A stretch of DNA of 64,000 bases, taken from NCBI RefSeq assembly GCF_003335675.1, contig NZ_QPHL01000014.1, forward strand, positions 62,001 to 126,000. The letters are read 5' to 3'. Numbering within the stretch: position 1 is the stretch's first letter; every line of letters begins with the position of its first letter. Both the position numbers and the translations under genes were made by a program. Shown piece after piece: positions 43,628 through 53,146 of this stretch. This DNA comes from Winogradskyella sp. KYW1333. GTDB lineage: Bacteria; Bacteroidota; Bacteroidia; Flavobacteriales; Flavobacteriaceae. A model generated the notes under the pieces. That model made no database searches and was not told the origin of the DNA. It saw nothing but the letters and a program-made list of their open reading frames with translations.

Positions 43628-45484
43628 TTACTTGAATTTTTTTTCAATATCATCAACACTCCATGTTATAAATGTTGGCCTATTGGTTGGTGATAAATTT
43701 GGTTCTTTACATGCAAAAAGACTATTTACTAAATGTTCTTGCTCAGTATTACCTAGAGTTTGACCATTTTTAATAGCTAAGCTTTTTGCCATTGATTTAG
43801 CCAATAAATCCGTTGGGCTAAAATTAGCATCTGGCACTTCGTTTTCTACATCGCTAATGAGTTGCTCTAAAATAATTGAAACCTCACTTTCAGGAACACC
43901 AACTGGAATACCCGAAATTATAATTCCTTTCTCATTTATATCTTTAAAATCGAATCCCGTAAACTCTAAATCGCTTTTTAGTTGACTAATAATATTAAGC
44001 TCATTTGATGCAAAATTCAATTCAATCGGAAATAATAGTTGCTGACTTATGGCTTCTTTAATTGTAATATGTTTTAAAAAGCCTTCATACAAAATACGCT
44101 GATGCGCTCTATTTTGGTCTATTATTAACATACCCGATTTAATGGTGCTAACAATATATTTGTATTGCAACTGAAAGGTTGTATTCCGTGATTCTACCAA
44201 TTGATTATTTTCAAAAATAGATTTAGTTTGAGCATCACTTTCAAATACAGTCTCTCCAAATGGTTGTTTTAAAGAATTACTATCAGATTCTAAACCAATA
44301 TATAATCCTTCCCAAGATTCTTTAGACTTTCTGGTAAAGGAATCTGTAAATGAAGAACTTTTTTTTAAGTTTTCATCTTTAAATGGATTAAAGTCCCTAT
44401 CTATCTGAACCTGAGGTGATTTTACCACCTTATCCTTGTAATTATAGGGCGTATTCAATTGTTCTTGATGCTCAAAATCTAAAACTGGAGCAATATTAAA
44501 TTGACCCAGACTATGTTTTATTGAAGATCTCAAAATTGCATATAAAGTATGTTCGTCATCAAACTTAATTTCAGTCTTTGTCGGATGAATATTGATATCT
44601 ATTGTTTTAGGGTCGACCGTTAGATTTAAAAAATAACTCGGATGATAACCGTTTTTTATTAAACCTTCAAATGCTGCTTTCACAGCGTGATTTAAATAAG
44701 GACTTTTAATAAATCGATTATTAACAAAGAAAAACTGTTCTGACTTGGTCTTTTTTGAAAATTCTGGTTTACCAACAAAACCGTCTATTTTCAATACTTC
44801 AGTGGACTCTTCAACTGGCACTAAACGCTCATTGGTTTTAGATCCAAAAACATGAACAATGCGTTGTCTATAGTTTTCTTGAGGTAAATTAAATAACTCA
44901 CCTCCATTGTGATAGAACGTAAAACTAATATTAGGATGAGCCAATGCAACACGGTGAAACTCATCTGTAATGTGCCTTAGCTCTACAGTATCAGACTTTA
45001 AAAAATTTCGTCTCGCTGGTATATTAAAAAATAGATTTTTAACTGCCACTGAAGTCCCTGATGGTGTAACAGAAACTTCTTGAGATACAACTTTACTACC
45101 TTCAATTTCAATTGCAGTACCAAGATCTTCTTCTTCTTTTTTTGTCTTTAACTCTACATGTGCAATTGCTGCAATACTTGCCAATGCCTCCCCTCTAAAT
45201 CCCTTAGTGTTTAGTTGAAATAAATCCTCTGCATTTCTAATTTTTGAAGTAGCATGACGCTCAAAACTTAGCCGTGCATCAGTTACACTCATTCCCTTAC
45301 CGTTATCGATAACTTGCACTAGAGTCTTGCCTGCATCTTTTATAATAAGTTTGATGTCGGTTGCATTAGCATCAATAGAATTTTCTAATAGCTCTTTAAC
45401 CACGGAAGCTGGTCGTTGCACTACTTCACCTGCCGCAATTTGATTCGCAACATGGTCTGGTAATAGTTGAATGATATCTGCCAT
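43628..45484 (-). CDS. mutL: DNA mismatch repair protein MutL
   Basis: The 618-residue protein has the GHKL ATPase motifs ELLENSIDANATDI (about 31-44), DNGKGM and GFRGEALASIA, a complete N-terminal half, a variable linker (about 335-430) and a C-terminal dimerisation domain. The usual endonuclease motif DQHA..E appears as DQNRAHQRILYE, with the His, Ala and first Glu replaced, so nicking activity is doubtful. It links MutS recognition to downstream repair. The start overlaps the stop of the small membrane protein gene by one base. Confidence 0.93.
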   Translation of the reverse strand: MADIIQLLPDHVANQIAAGEVVQRPASVVKELLENSIDANATDIKLIIKDAGKTLVQVIDNGKGMSVTDARLSFERHATSKIRNAEDLFQLNTKGFRGEALASIAAIAHVELKTKKEEEDLGTAIEIEGSKVVSQEVSVTPSGTSVAVKNLFFNIPARRNFLKSDTVELRHITDEFHRVALAHPNISFTFYHNGGELFNLPQENYRQRIVHVFGSKTNERLVPVEESTEVLKIDGFVGKPEFSKKTKSEQFFFVNNRFIKSPYLNHAVKAAFEGLIKNGYHPSYFLNLTVDPKTIDINIHPTKTEIKFDDEHTLYAILRSSIKHSLGQFNIAPVLDFEHQEQLNTPYNYKDKVVKSPQVQIDRDFNPFKDENLKKSSSFTDSFTRKSKESWEGLYIGLESDSNSLKQPFGETVFESDAQTKSIFENNQLVESRNTTFQLQYKYIVSTIKSGMLIIDQNRAHQRILYEGFLKHITIKEAISQQLLFPIELNFASNELNIISQLKSDLEFTGFDFKDINEKGIIISGIPVGVPESEVSIILEQLISDVENEVPDANFSPTDLLAKSMAKSLAIKNGQTLGNTEQEHLVNSLFACKEPNLSPTNRPTFITWSVDDIEKKFK

Positions 45485-45789
45485 TAGCTACCTAAAGAGA
45501 ATATGGATAAATCAAAATCTATAATAAACAAGAAGATTAAAATAAAAATGGCAATTAAGATTAGTATAATACTATTCAACCCAGAATTATCTCTAGTTCT
45601 GTTTCTTATTCTGCTTTCATGCCATTGACCAGAAAAATCATTCTTATTATAGGTGTCTGCGTAGGCATCAAACTTAGTTGTGTATTTTGAATGATCCGCC
45701 TCTTTCTTACCCTTATAATACCTTGGCGTATAATTAAACCTCTTATTACGAGGAAGTCTTTTAATTAGCGTAAACTTTATAGGTCCCAT
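45484..45789 (-). CDS. Small membrane protein, paralogue of the 45799 gene product
   Basis: The 101-residue protein has a basic, aromatic N-terminus (LIKRLPRNKRFNYTPRYYKG), a polar middle with WHESRIRNRTRD, and one C-terminal membrane helix (about 70-92). It resembles the neighbouring 71-residue protein in the RxNxRFxYxPR opening and the WxEaR element before the helix. Such genes are sometimes labelled riboflavin synthase beta subunit in databases because ribH is near, but the sequence gives no support for that. The function is unknown; it is coupled to mutL by a one-base overlap. Confidence 0.65.
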   Translation of the reverse strand: MGPIKFTLIKRLPRNKRFNYTPRYYKGKKEADHSKYTTKFDAYADTYNKNDFSGQWHESRIRNRTRDNSGLNSIILILIAIFILIFLFIIDFDLSIFSLGS

Positions 45790-45798
45790 AATCTTCTC

Positions 45799-46014
45799 TT
45801 ATTTCATATATCCATCTAGAATATACATTAATATAACAATTGCAACTAGCATTAAAATTAAGGCCGGCAATGATGTTAAAAAACTTCCTCTGCGCTTAGT
45901 TTTTCCTCTTGCTTCATTCCACTTAGCCTCAAAACTATCTTTTAATTTTTCTTCAGAAGAATCATTAAAGCGTGGTTTATAGCTAAATCGTTTATTATTT
46001 CTTTGCTTAAACAA
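45799..46014 (-). CDS. Small membrane protein with basic N-terminus
   Basis: The 71-residue protein reads RNNKRFSYKPRFND at the start, then a charged amphipathic segment (SFEAKWNEARGKTKRR) and one C-terminal membrane helix (about 48-66). It is a short paralogue of the next gene, from which nine bases separate it. The topology suggests a cytoplasmic, possibly nucleic-acid- or membrane-surface-binding head. No function is known to me. Confidence 0.62.
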   Translation of the reverse strand: MFKQRNNKRFSYKPRFNDSSEEKLKDSFEAKWNEARGKTKRRGSFLTSLPALILMLVAIVILMYILDGYMK

Positions 46015-46172
46015 AAGGATTTTTACTTAACCTGTTATATCTCAAAAGTACTTAAAATACTGAGATATATTGCTTAATGATTCCTTAAAATTATCAACAA
46101 AAAGCCTGCCAACTTACAAACCCAATTGTCTAAAGAAAATTTAAATAAAAAGTTTTTTAAACGAAATCAGTA

Positions 46173-46679
46173 CTAATTTGTAGTCTTTCTTAGTTCAGCC
46201 ATTTTTATGGCTGTTATTGCTGCTTCTGTACCTTTATTACCGTGCTTACCACCAGAACGTTCGATTGATTGCTGTAAATTGTTATCCGTTAGAACGCAAA
46301 ATATTACAGGAATATCACCTTTTAGATTAAGATCTTTAATGCCTTGAGTAACACCTTCGCAGACAAAATCAAAATGCCTAGTTTCCCCTTGTATTACGCA
46401 CCCAATGACGATTATTGCGTCTAGCATTCCAGAATCTGCGTAAATGCTCTTGGACATTCTAGCCGCACCATAGGTTAGCTCAAATGTTCCTGGAACATTC
46501 CAACGAACAATGTTTTCCTTTTGTGCGCCACAATCTATTAAAGCATTGAAAGCACCTTGCCAAAGACCTTCTGTGATCTTAGTGTTCCATTCAGAAACAA
46601 CAATCCCAAACCGAAAATCTTTCGCGTTTGGGATTGTGGCTTTATCATAATCTGATAAATTCTGATTTGCAGTGGCCAT
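46173..46679 (-). CDS. ribH: 6,7-dimethyl-8-ribityllumazine synthase
   Basis: The 168-residue protein shows the lumazine synthase landmarks: RFGIVVSEWNTKITEGLWQGA (the W/N binding site, about 23-43, written here in part), VPGTFELTYGAARM, IVIGCVIQGETRHFDFVC with the catalytic His, and GKHGNKGTEAAITAI near the end. It condenses the ribityl pyrimidine with dihydroxybutanone phosphate in riboflavin synthesis. The TPR protein gene lies three bases upstream. No FMN riboswitch is seen. Confidence 0.95.
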   Translation of the reverse strand: MATANQNLSDYDKATIPNAKDFRFGIVVSEWNTKITEGLWQGAFNALIDCGAQKENIVRWNVPGTFELTYGAARMSKSIYADSGMLDAIIVIGCVIQGETRHFDFVCEGVTQGIKDLNLKGDIPVIFCVLTDNNLQQSIERSGGKHGNKGTEAAITAIKMAELRKTTN

Positions 46680-46682
46680 ATT

Positions 46683-47447
46683 CTATAAGCTTGCTTGTAC
46701 TTTACCTATTAACACATCAGCCTGAGTTACTTCAGTTGATGAAGAAAATTCTTTTTTGATACGATTTAAAAAATCTAATGCTTTAGCATTATCTCCAAGG
46801 TCAATAGATACTCTAGCCGCTTTTAATAAATATAGCGGTGTTGTGAAATCGTTAGTACTTGCGTTTATTGCCTTTTCGTAATATTCTAAACCTTCCTCTA
46901 ATTGTTCTAATTGAACAAATGCATCTCCAATACCCCCTTGTGAGATTGGATTTAACATTTTATCATCGCTAGAAAAATCACTTAGATAAGTAATTGCATT
47001 TTGATAATCTTTTAAATTAAGATAAGCCATACCAGCATAATAGTTTGCTAGATTTGCAGCAGGAGTTCCACCATATTCGTTTACTATATCTAACATACCA
47101 TACTTTCCTTCACCACCATTTAAGGTCATGTTATACAATGAATCAGACTCTACTCCATTTACAGCTTCTTCAAAATATTTTTTAGCTTGATACATTTCAT
47201 TCATTGCCTCTTTTTGTTGAGGCTCAGCTACAAACTTATTGTATCCTAGATATCCTAATACCACCAAAGCGATTGCTCCTATCACACCAAAAATATAGTT
47301 TTGATTTTTTACAACCCATTGCTCGGTTTTAGAAGCTCCTTCGTCCAAAGACTTAAATACCTCAGCTGTTGTTGAGTTTTCCTCAACAATTTCTACCTTC
47401 TCTTTTTTGGTTTTTGGTTTATAGCCTCTTTTCTTGTACGTTGCCAT
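46683..47447 (-). CDS. Tetratricopeptide repeat membrane protein (YfgM-like)
   Basis: The 254-residue protein has a lysine-rich cytoplasmic start (KKRGYKPKTKKEKVEIVEEN), one membrane helix (about 50-70), and a periplasmic part with two to three TPR units (LANYYAGMAYLNLKDYQNAI and AFVQLEQLEEGLEYYEKAI). The layout matches YfgM-type TPR proteins that associate with the Sec translocon and periplasmic chaperones. It heads the ribH operon, and a perfect -7 box lies 23 bases upstream. Confidence 0.82.
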   Translation of the reverse strand: MATYKKRGYKPKTKKEKVEIVEENSTTAEVFKSLDEGASKTEQWVVKNQNYIFGVIGAIALVVLGYLGYNKFVAEPQQKEAMNEMYQAKKYFEEAVNGVESDSLYNMTLNGGEGKYGMLDIVNEYGGTPAANLANYYAGMAYLNLKDYQNAITYLSDFSSDDKMLNPISQGGIGDAFVQLEQLEEGLEYYEKAINASTNDFTTPLYLLKAARVSIDLGDNAKALDFLNRIKKEFSSSTEVTQADVLIGKVQASL

Positions 47448-47469
47448 ATTTTGTCAATTTATGCGTGCG

Positions 47470-47477
47470 CAAAAATA
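47470..47477 (-). promoter_or_regulatory. Putative -7 promoter box for the TPR-ribH operon
   Basis: The minus strand reads TATTTTTG, a perfect TAnnTTTG match, 22 bases before the ATG at 47447. It lies back to back with the recF box. Confidence 0.5.
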
Positions 47478-47513
47478 AAATTTTTATTGGGATTTAAAAG
47501 CCTATTTATTTGT

Positions 47514-47521
47514 TATTTTTG
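47514..47521 (+). promoter_or_regulatory. Putative -7 promoter box for recF
   Basis: TATTTTTG is a perfect TAnnTTTG match 63 bases before the recF ATG at 47585, which leaves a leader of about 55 bases containing a short G+C-rich segment. Confidence 0.45.
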
Positions 47522-47584
47522 AATAATTTTTTACTCGTTAACCCTCAGCTAGGGCAACAAAAATAGGCGAAACATTCGTTTTAC

Positions 47585-48664
47585 ATGAATCTAAACACAC
47601 TATCCTTAGTTAATTATAAAAATTTTGAAAGTCAGGTTTTTGATTTTGATTCTAAAATCAACTGTTTTGTGGGTGCAAATGGAATTGGTAAAACAAATGC
47701 ATTAGATGCCATCTATCATTTGGCTTTTGGTAAAAGTTACTTTAATCCTGTAGCGCTTCAAAATATTAAACATGGTGAAGAATTCTTCGTAATCGACGGA
47801 TCATTTACTAAAAATGAGCGTAAAGAAAAAATAGTTGTTTCCCTTAAAAGAGGTCAAAAGAAAGTTATAAAAAGAAACGGCAAAGCTTATGAGAAGTTTA
47901 GTGAACATATTGGTTTTATTCCACTAGTAATAATTTCACCAGCCGATCGTAATTTAATTATAGAAGGTAGTGATACACGAAGAAAATTTATAGACAGTGT
48001 TATTTCCCAAAGCGACAAGAGCTATTTATCCGCCTTAATTTCTTATAATAAGGTCTTGTCGCAGCGTAATGCACTTTTAAAGTACTTCGCTCTTAACAGT
48101 ACATTTAATTCCGATACTCTGGCTGTATACAATGAGCAAATGACAGGTTATGGTAACGAAATTTTCAAAAAGCGTGATGAGTTTTTAAAGATTTTTATAC
48201 CCATTTTCCTTCAACGGTATAATGCTATAAGTTTAAGTAAAGAATCTATCAACTTAAAATACAAAAGTGATTTATTTCAAAATGATCTCAATGAACTTTT
48301 AGACCAAAATCTTAACAAGGATAAAGCGCTTCAATATACAAGCGTTGGCATTCACAAAGATGATTTAATTTTTTTAATTGACGGATTTCCAATTAAAAAG
48401 TTTGGTAGCCAAGGACAACAAAAGTCTTTTTTAATTGCTCTTAAGTTAGCTCAATTCGATTTTATTAAACAACAAAGTGGTGTATCTCCTATTCTTCTTC
48501 TTGATGATATTTTTGATAAACTTGATGAAAATAGAGTATCTCAAATAATAAGTTTGGTTGACGATGATCATTTCGGTCAAATATTTATAAGTGATACACA
48601 TGCTGACCGAACCGAAAATATTGTAAAACAAATACATCAATCTTATAAACTATTTAAATTATGA
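47585..48664 (+). CDS. recF: DNA replication/repair protein RecF
   Basis: The 359-residue SMC-like ATPase has Walker [10 protein letters not shown] (about 31-39), the ABC signature-like [18 protein letters not shown] (about 273-290) and Walker [12 protein letters not shown] (about 307-317). It loads RecA at gaps in the RecFOR pathway. Its stop overlaps the next lipoprotein gene (ATGA), and the DUF721 gene follows, an arrangement common in Bacteroidota. Confidence 0.95.
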   Translation: MNLNTLSLVNYKNFESQVFDFDSKINCFVGANGIGKTNALDAIYHLAFGKSYFNPVALQNIKHGEEFFVIDGSFTKNERKEKIVVSLKRGQKKVIKRNGKAYEKFSEHIGFIPLVIISPADRNLIIEGSDTRRKFIDSVISQSDKSYLSALISYNKVLSQRNALLKYFALNSTFNSDTLAVYNEQMTGYGNEIFKKRDEFLKIFIPIFLQRYNAISLSKESINLKYKSDLFQNDLNELLDQNLNKDKALQYTSVGIHKDDLIFLIDGFPIKKFGSQGQQKSFLIALKLAQFDFIKQQSGVSPILLLDDIFDKLDENRVSQIISLVDDDHFGQIFISDTHADRTENIVKQIHQSYKLFKL

Positions 48665-49080
48665 GAAAGTTTGTTCTGATTTTTTTCATGGTGGTAATGT
48701 CTTGTTCAAATAATCCAGAAGAATATATTGAACACATAAATGGTTATTGGGAAATAAAAGAGGTTGTTTTTTCTGACGGCAAAAAACGAGAATATTCAAT
48801 CAATGAAACTATTGACTATATTCAACTCAATGACAGTCTTAAAGGATTTAGAAAAAAAATGAAACCAGGAATAAATGATACTTATTTTACTTCTGATGAC
48901 GCTGAAGCCATTACCGCTAAAATTGAGGACAATGAATTGAATCTATATTACTCAACATTATATTTCAATTGGAAAGAAACTGTATTAGATGCAGATGAGA
49001 ATCAATTAAAAGTACGCAATGAGAATAACGTTGTATATTTATATAAGCGCTATCAACCAATTAATATAGAAATCGAATAA
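48661..49080 (+). CDS. Lipoprotein of unknown function in the recF operon
   Basis: The 139-residue protein has a lipoprotein signal ([11 protein letters not shown], Cys15) and a lipocalin-like, beta-rich body opening [17 protein letters not shown]. Its start overlaps the recF stop, so it must be co-transcribed with a cytoplasmic DNA-repair gene although it is exported. I recognise no named domain; it resembles other small lipocalin-like lipoproteins of the group. Confidence 0.68.
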   Translation: MRKFVLIFFMVVMSCSNNPEEYIEHINGYWEIKEVVFSDGKKREYSINETIDYIQLNDSLKGFRKKMKPGINDTYFTSDDAEAITAKIEDNELNLYYSTLYFNWKETVLDADENQLKVRNENNVVYLYKRYQPINIEIE

Positions 49081-49106
49081 CTAGACCATTATATTAAAGC
49101 CAAATA

Positions 49107-49403
49107 ATGTCCAAGCGAAAAAACGATAATCAACCCATTCAAGATATCCTTAAGGAATTTGTACAAAGCAATAACCTTCAATCTGGATTAGATAAGGTTA
49201 ATGTTCGTGAGGCATGGGCTAATCTTATGGGAAATGGTGTGAATAATTATACTAAGGCTATAGAGCTAAAAAATGATACATTATATGTTCAACTGAGTTC
49301 AAGTGTTTTGCGAGAAGAATTAAGCTATGGCAATGAAAAAATCGTGAATATGCTCAACGAATCTCTTGGTAAAGAAATAGTAAAAAAATTAGTCTTGAGA
49401 TAG
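49107..49403 (+). CDS. DUF721 domain-containing protein (DciA-like)
   Basis: The 98-residue protein is a single DUF721 domain (QPIQDILKEFVQSNNLQ; VREAWANLMGNGVNNYT; LYVQLSSSVLREELSYG). DUF721 covers DciA, the ancestral loader of the replicative helicase DnaB in bacteria without DnaC, so it may help replication initiation. It follows recF and a lipoprotein gene and precedes the methyltransferase gene by four bases. Confidence 0.87.
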   Translation: MSKRKNDNQPIQDILKEFVQSNNLQSGLDKVNVREAWANLMGNGVNNYTKAIELKNDTLYVQLSSSVLREELSYGNEKIVNMLNESLGKEIVKKLVLR

Positions 49404-49407
49404 TCCC

Positions 49408-50112
49408 ATGGAAGATATGATTTCTAGCAACTTTCCTATTCCATGGTCCATGACTAGGGCTGAGAAAGCTACATTAATTCAACTACTACAAAATATACGA
49501 CCAGAAGTTGCCATAGAAATAGGGACATACAATGGTGGTAGCTTGCAGGTTTTGAGTGAATTTTCAGAAAAAGTCTATGCGATAGATATTACTCCAGAAT
49601 ATAGAGATGAGCAATGTAATAGGCTCAAAAATGTAGAATACCTTTTAGGAGATTCTAAAGTAATGATTCCACAATTAATTAATAAAATCAATGATTCAAA
49701 TGAAAACATAGAATTTGTTTTGATAGATGGCGACCATAGCACAAAAGGTGTTTTAGAAGATATTACCAATATTTTAAAAATTATACCTAAAAAACCTATC
49801 ATAATAATTCTCCATGATAGTTTTAACCCAGCGTGCAGAAAAGGAATGAAAGCCTATAACTACAGTAACAATGATTATGTACATAAAGTTGAGTTAGACT
49901 ATGTAAATGGTGCATTCAACCACGATGGTCTGAACCGAGAAATGTGGGGCGGATTCGGACTAATTCAATTAAAACCTGATAAAAGAATAGAATCCATAGT
50001 AGTTTCAGAGTATCAAGGAAAACTCTTTAAGGTAACATACTTCAGGTCAATTCACTTCTTGAGAAAGTTGTTTTGGTTTTTAAAACCAATTTATAAAGTT
50101 TTCAAAAAGTAA
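49408..50112 (+). CDS. Class I SAM-dependent methyltransferase
   Basis: The 234-residue protein has a Rossmann methyltransferase core of the Methyltransf_24 or CmcI-like type: AIEIGTYNGGSLQVLS (SAM-binding motif I, about 38-53), VYAIDIT, VEYLLGDS and FVLIDGDHSTKGVLEDI (about 98-114). A short basic tail (SIHFLRKLFWFLKPIYKVF) may associate with the membrane. It probably methylates a glycan or small molecule, but no neighbour indicates the substrate. Confidence 0.78.
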   Translation: MEDMISSNFPIPWSMTRAEKATLIQLLQNIRPEVAIEIGTYNGGSLQVLSEFSEKVYAIDITPEYRDEQCNRLKNVEYLLGDSKVMIPQLINKINDSNENIEFVLIDGDHSTKGVLEDITNILKIIPKKPIIIILHDSFNPACRKGMKAYNYSNNDYVHKVELDYVNGAFNHDGLNREMWGGFGLIQLKPDKRIESIVVSEYQGKLFKVTYFRSIHFLRKLFWFLKPIYKVFKK

Positions 50113-50157
50113 AATCCAAATTGATACTGCGTTTGTATCTTTACAAAAAGCAGTGAA

Positions 50158-50685
50158 ATGAGGTATTTGTACATATTAATAATTTCAATTTTTATTCAAA
50201 ATATGACCATTTTCGATTTTAATGAAAACAGTAGCTTAACCAATTGGAATATTGTTGATGATGTAGTAATGGGTGGAAGATCTGATGGGAATTTTAGGAT
50301 TAATAATGATGGTCATGGGGAATTTTTCGGAAAGGTTTCTACAGAAAATAATGGTGGGTTTTCTTCTATTAGATACAATTTCAAAAAAATTGATAGCCAT
50401 AACTACTCAAAGTTTGTATTGAGACTTAAGGGTGATGGGAAAAACTACCAATTCAGAGTAAAAGACAACACATACAATCGCTATTCTTACATTTCTGAGT
50501 TTAAGACCACTGGAGAATGGCAAACAATAGAGATTCCGTATAATAAAATGTACGCGTCTTTTAGAGGATATAGGTTAGATATTCCAAACTTTAAAGGTGA
50601 CCAGATGCAAGAGATAGCCTTTTTAATTTCTAATAAAAAACAAGAAGAATTTAGACTTCTCATAGATTCAATTTCCATAGAATAA
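50158..50685 (+). CDS. CIA30 family protein
   Basis: The 175-residue protein has an N-terminal hydrophobic segment (about 1-17) and a CIA30/NADH:ubiquinone oxidoreductase assembly-factor-like jelly-roll fold: NIVDDVVMGGRSDGNF (about 31-46) is the hallmark, followed by FYGKVSTENNGGFSS-like and FVLRLKGDGKNYQFRV segments. In bacteria such proteins are of unknown role and probably bind carbohydrate. It is a single gene. Confidence 0.83.
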   Translation: MRYLYILIISIFIQNMTIFDFNENSSLTNWNIVDDVVMGGRSDGNFRINNDGHGEFFGKVSTENNGGFSSIRYNFKKIDSHNYSKFVLRLKGDGKNYQFRVKDNTYNRYSYISEFKTTGEWQTIEIPYNKMYASFRGYRLDIPNFKGDQMQEIAFLISNKKQEEFRLLIDSISIE

Positions 50686-50725
50686 ATAATATTCGATACT
50701 TTAGATACTTCATAAACAATAACTA

Positions 50726-53146
50726 ATGAAATACCTCAAAATTTTGATTTCCTTGGCACTTACCATAGGGATTTTTTATACTCTAAATACAAAGTTTGGC
50801 TCAATCCCACCTATAGGTAAATTTCTAAATCCATACTCGGGAGTTTGGCAAAATGAGACTGATGAATCCTTATCTGGTGAAGTTTTGATAAAAGGATTAA
50901 AGAACAAAGTAACTGTACATTACGACGAACAAATAATTCCACATGCCTTCGCTCAAAACGAGGAAGATTTATATTTAACCCAAGGCTATCTTACGGCAAA
51001 ACACCGACTTTGGCAAATGGATTTTCAGACTTATGCTGCTGCAGGAAGATTGTCAGAAATACTAGGTGAAAAGGCTCTAAACTATGACCGACAGGAGCGA
51101 AGAAGAGGAATGGGTTATGGCGCCGACCAAGCGGTAAAGGTAATGAAAGAGAATCCTGAAACTTTTAAATTGGTACAAGCTTATGCCAATGGTGTAAACG
51201 CCTACATAAATCAGTTAACTCCTGAAAGTTATCCTGTTGAATATAAATTATTAGACTACAAACCAGAACCTTGGAGTGTTAATAAAACTGCATTACTACT
51301 AATGTATATGACAAAAATGCTTGCTGGTGCAGACTCTGATATGCAATACACCAATGCCTTAAGACTTTTTGGAAAAGACCGGTTTGATATGCTGTTTCCT
51401 GATTTTTTTGACATCACTGATCCTGTAATACCAAAAGAAACAGATTGGAGTTTTATAGATGTACCTCAAACTCCACTTCCTGCAAACCAGCAAATTGTGT
51501 TAGATACAATCCGTGAAGTTATAGATCAACCAAATCCAGATAATGGCAGTAATAATTGGGCTATTTCTAAGGAAAAATCTGCCACCGGGAATACTATATT
51601 GGCTAACGATCCTCATTTAGGCCTTAACCTACCTTCAATATGGTTTGTAATGCAACTTAGCACACCAAATCATAAAGCATTTGGAGCTACAATACCTGGT
51701 GCGTTAGGTATAATTTCAGGATTTAATGAGCACATAGCTTGGGGTGAAACCAATGCAACAAGAGATGTTATAGACTGGTACAAAATAGAATTTAATGAAG
51801 ATCGTAGCAAGTATAAATTTGATGGTGAATGGAAAGATGCAAGAATTAGAGTTGAAGACATCAAAATTAAAGGTAAAGAAAGTTACAAAGACACTGTGTT
51901 ATATACACATCATGGTCCTGTAGTATATGACAAAAACTTCAAATCTGACATGGAACTAGCAGGTTATGCCATGAAATGGATTGGACACATGGGAGGTAAT
52001 AACCAACGCACATTTATAGATTTAAATAAAGCTAAAAATTATGACCAATATACCAAAGCATTACAATACTGGAATGCACCTGCTCAGAATTTTGTATTTG
52101 CTTCTGTAAAAGGTGATATTGCGCTTTGGATTCAAGGTAAACTGCCTAATAAGTGGGAAGGTCAAGGCAAATTTGTAATGGATGGAAGTGTTTCTGAAAA
52201 TGATTGGCAAGGCTTTATTCCTCAAAAATATAATGCCCACTCAAAGAATCCTGAACGCGGGTTTGTTAGTTCTGCTAACCAACATCCAGTAGATGAAAAT
52301 TATCCATATTTTGTTTTTAATGATCGCTTTGAAACATACCGAAATAGGGTGATCAACGATTATTTTAATTCAAAGGAAAAAATTAGCGTTGACGATTTCA
52401 AGGCCTTACATAATAACAATTACAATCTCAAAGCTGCTGAGTTAATGCCGTATATGCTTGATAACATAGACACTAGTAAATTAAATGAGGCTGAAAAAGA
52501 AGTATATAATGAGGCTAAATCATGGCAATTTAACAATGATATAAATGAAGTTGGACCGAGTATATGGCGCGAATGGTGGAAAGCAGTTTATAATCTAACA
52601 TGGGACGAATTTGATGTGGAAGATAGTGTCATGAAGTCTCCTTTTGCATACCAAACCATTCATATGTTAAAAAATAATGGTGATAACGAGTTTATGGATA
52701 TCGTTGATACACCAGAAAAAGAGACCTCAAAGGATTTATTTCAATTAAGTTTTAGTGAGGCAGTTACATCGTTAAACAATTGGAAAAATGAGAACGGAGA
52801 CTATAATTGGTATAATTACAAAGCCACTTATGCAGGTCACCTTTTACAAGCATTACCAGCATTTTCAGTATTTAATATACCTGTAGGAGGAGATCGCAAT
52901 ATAGTTAATGCTACATCAGAAAATCACGGACCCTCTTGGCGAATGATTGTTGAGATGACCTCACCTCCTACTGCTTTAGGTATATATCCTGGTGGGCAGT
53001 CAGGAAATCCAGGAAGTAAGTATTACGATAATTTCATTGATGAATGGGCTGAAGGTTCATATCATGAGCTTAATTTTCTTCAATCTAACAAAGCTACTGA
53101 CAAAATTATTGGCAGTCAAATCCTAAAACCAATTTCAAATGAATAA
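50726..53146 (+). CDS. Penicillin acylase family protein
   Basis: The 806-residue protein is an Ntn-hydrolase precursor with an N-terminal membrane or signal segment (about 5-22). Autoprocessing is expected at Gly274-Ser275 in NGSNNWAISKEKSATG, making Ser275 the N-terminal nucleophile of the beta chain. Other family marks are TQGYLTAKHRLWQMDFQTYAA in the alpha chain and ANDPHLGLNLPSIWF in the beta chain. It would hydrolyse an amide, possibly an acyl-homoserine lactone or peptide, in the periplasm. It overlaps the next gene by eight bases. Confidence 0.92.
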   Translation: MKYLKILISLALTIGIFYTLNTKFGSIPPIGKFLNPYSGVWQNETDESLSGEVLIKGLKNKVTVHYDEQIIPHAFAQNEEDLYLTQGYLTAKHRLWQMDFQTYAAAGRLSEILGEKALNYDRQERRRGMGYGADQAVKVMKENPETFKLVQAYANGVNAYINQLTPESYPVEYKLLDYKPEPWSVNKTALLLMYMTKMLAGADSDMQYTNALRLFGKDRFDMLFPDFFDITDPVIPKETDWSFIDVPQTPLPANQQIVLDTIREVIDQPNPDNGSNNWAISKEKSATGNTILANDPHLGLNLPSIWFVMQLSTPNHKAFGATIPGALGIISGFNEHIAWGETNATRDVIDWYKIEFNEDRSKYKFDGEWKDARIRVEDIKIKGKESYKDTVLYTHHGPVVYDKNFKSDMELAGYAMKWIGHMGGNNQRTFIDLNKAKNYDQYTKALQYWNAPAQNFVFASVKGDIALWIQGKLPNKWEGQGKFVMDGSVSENDWQGFIPQKYNAHSKNPERGFVSSANQHPVDENYPYFVFNDRFETYRNRVINDYFNSKEKISVDDFKALHNNNYNLKAAELMPYMLDNIDTSKLNEAEKEVYNEAKSWQFNNDINEVGPSIWREWWKAVYNLTWDEFDVEDSVMKSPFAYQTIHMLKNNGDNEFMDIVDTPEKETSKDLFQLSFSEAVTSLNNWKNENGDYNWYNYKATYAGHLLQALPAFSVFNIPVGGDRNIVNATSENHGPSWRMIVEMTSPPTALGIYPGGQSGNPGSKYYDNFIDEWAEGSYHELNFLQSNKATDKIIGSQILKPISNE

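Noticed and set aside
45484..45789. Calling this gene a riboflavin synthase subunit
   Set aside because: The sequence is a short basic membrane protein without any lumazine or riboflavin synthase motif; only the neighbouring ribH gene would suggest the label.
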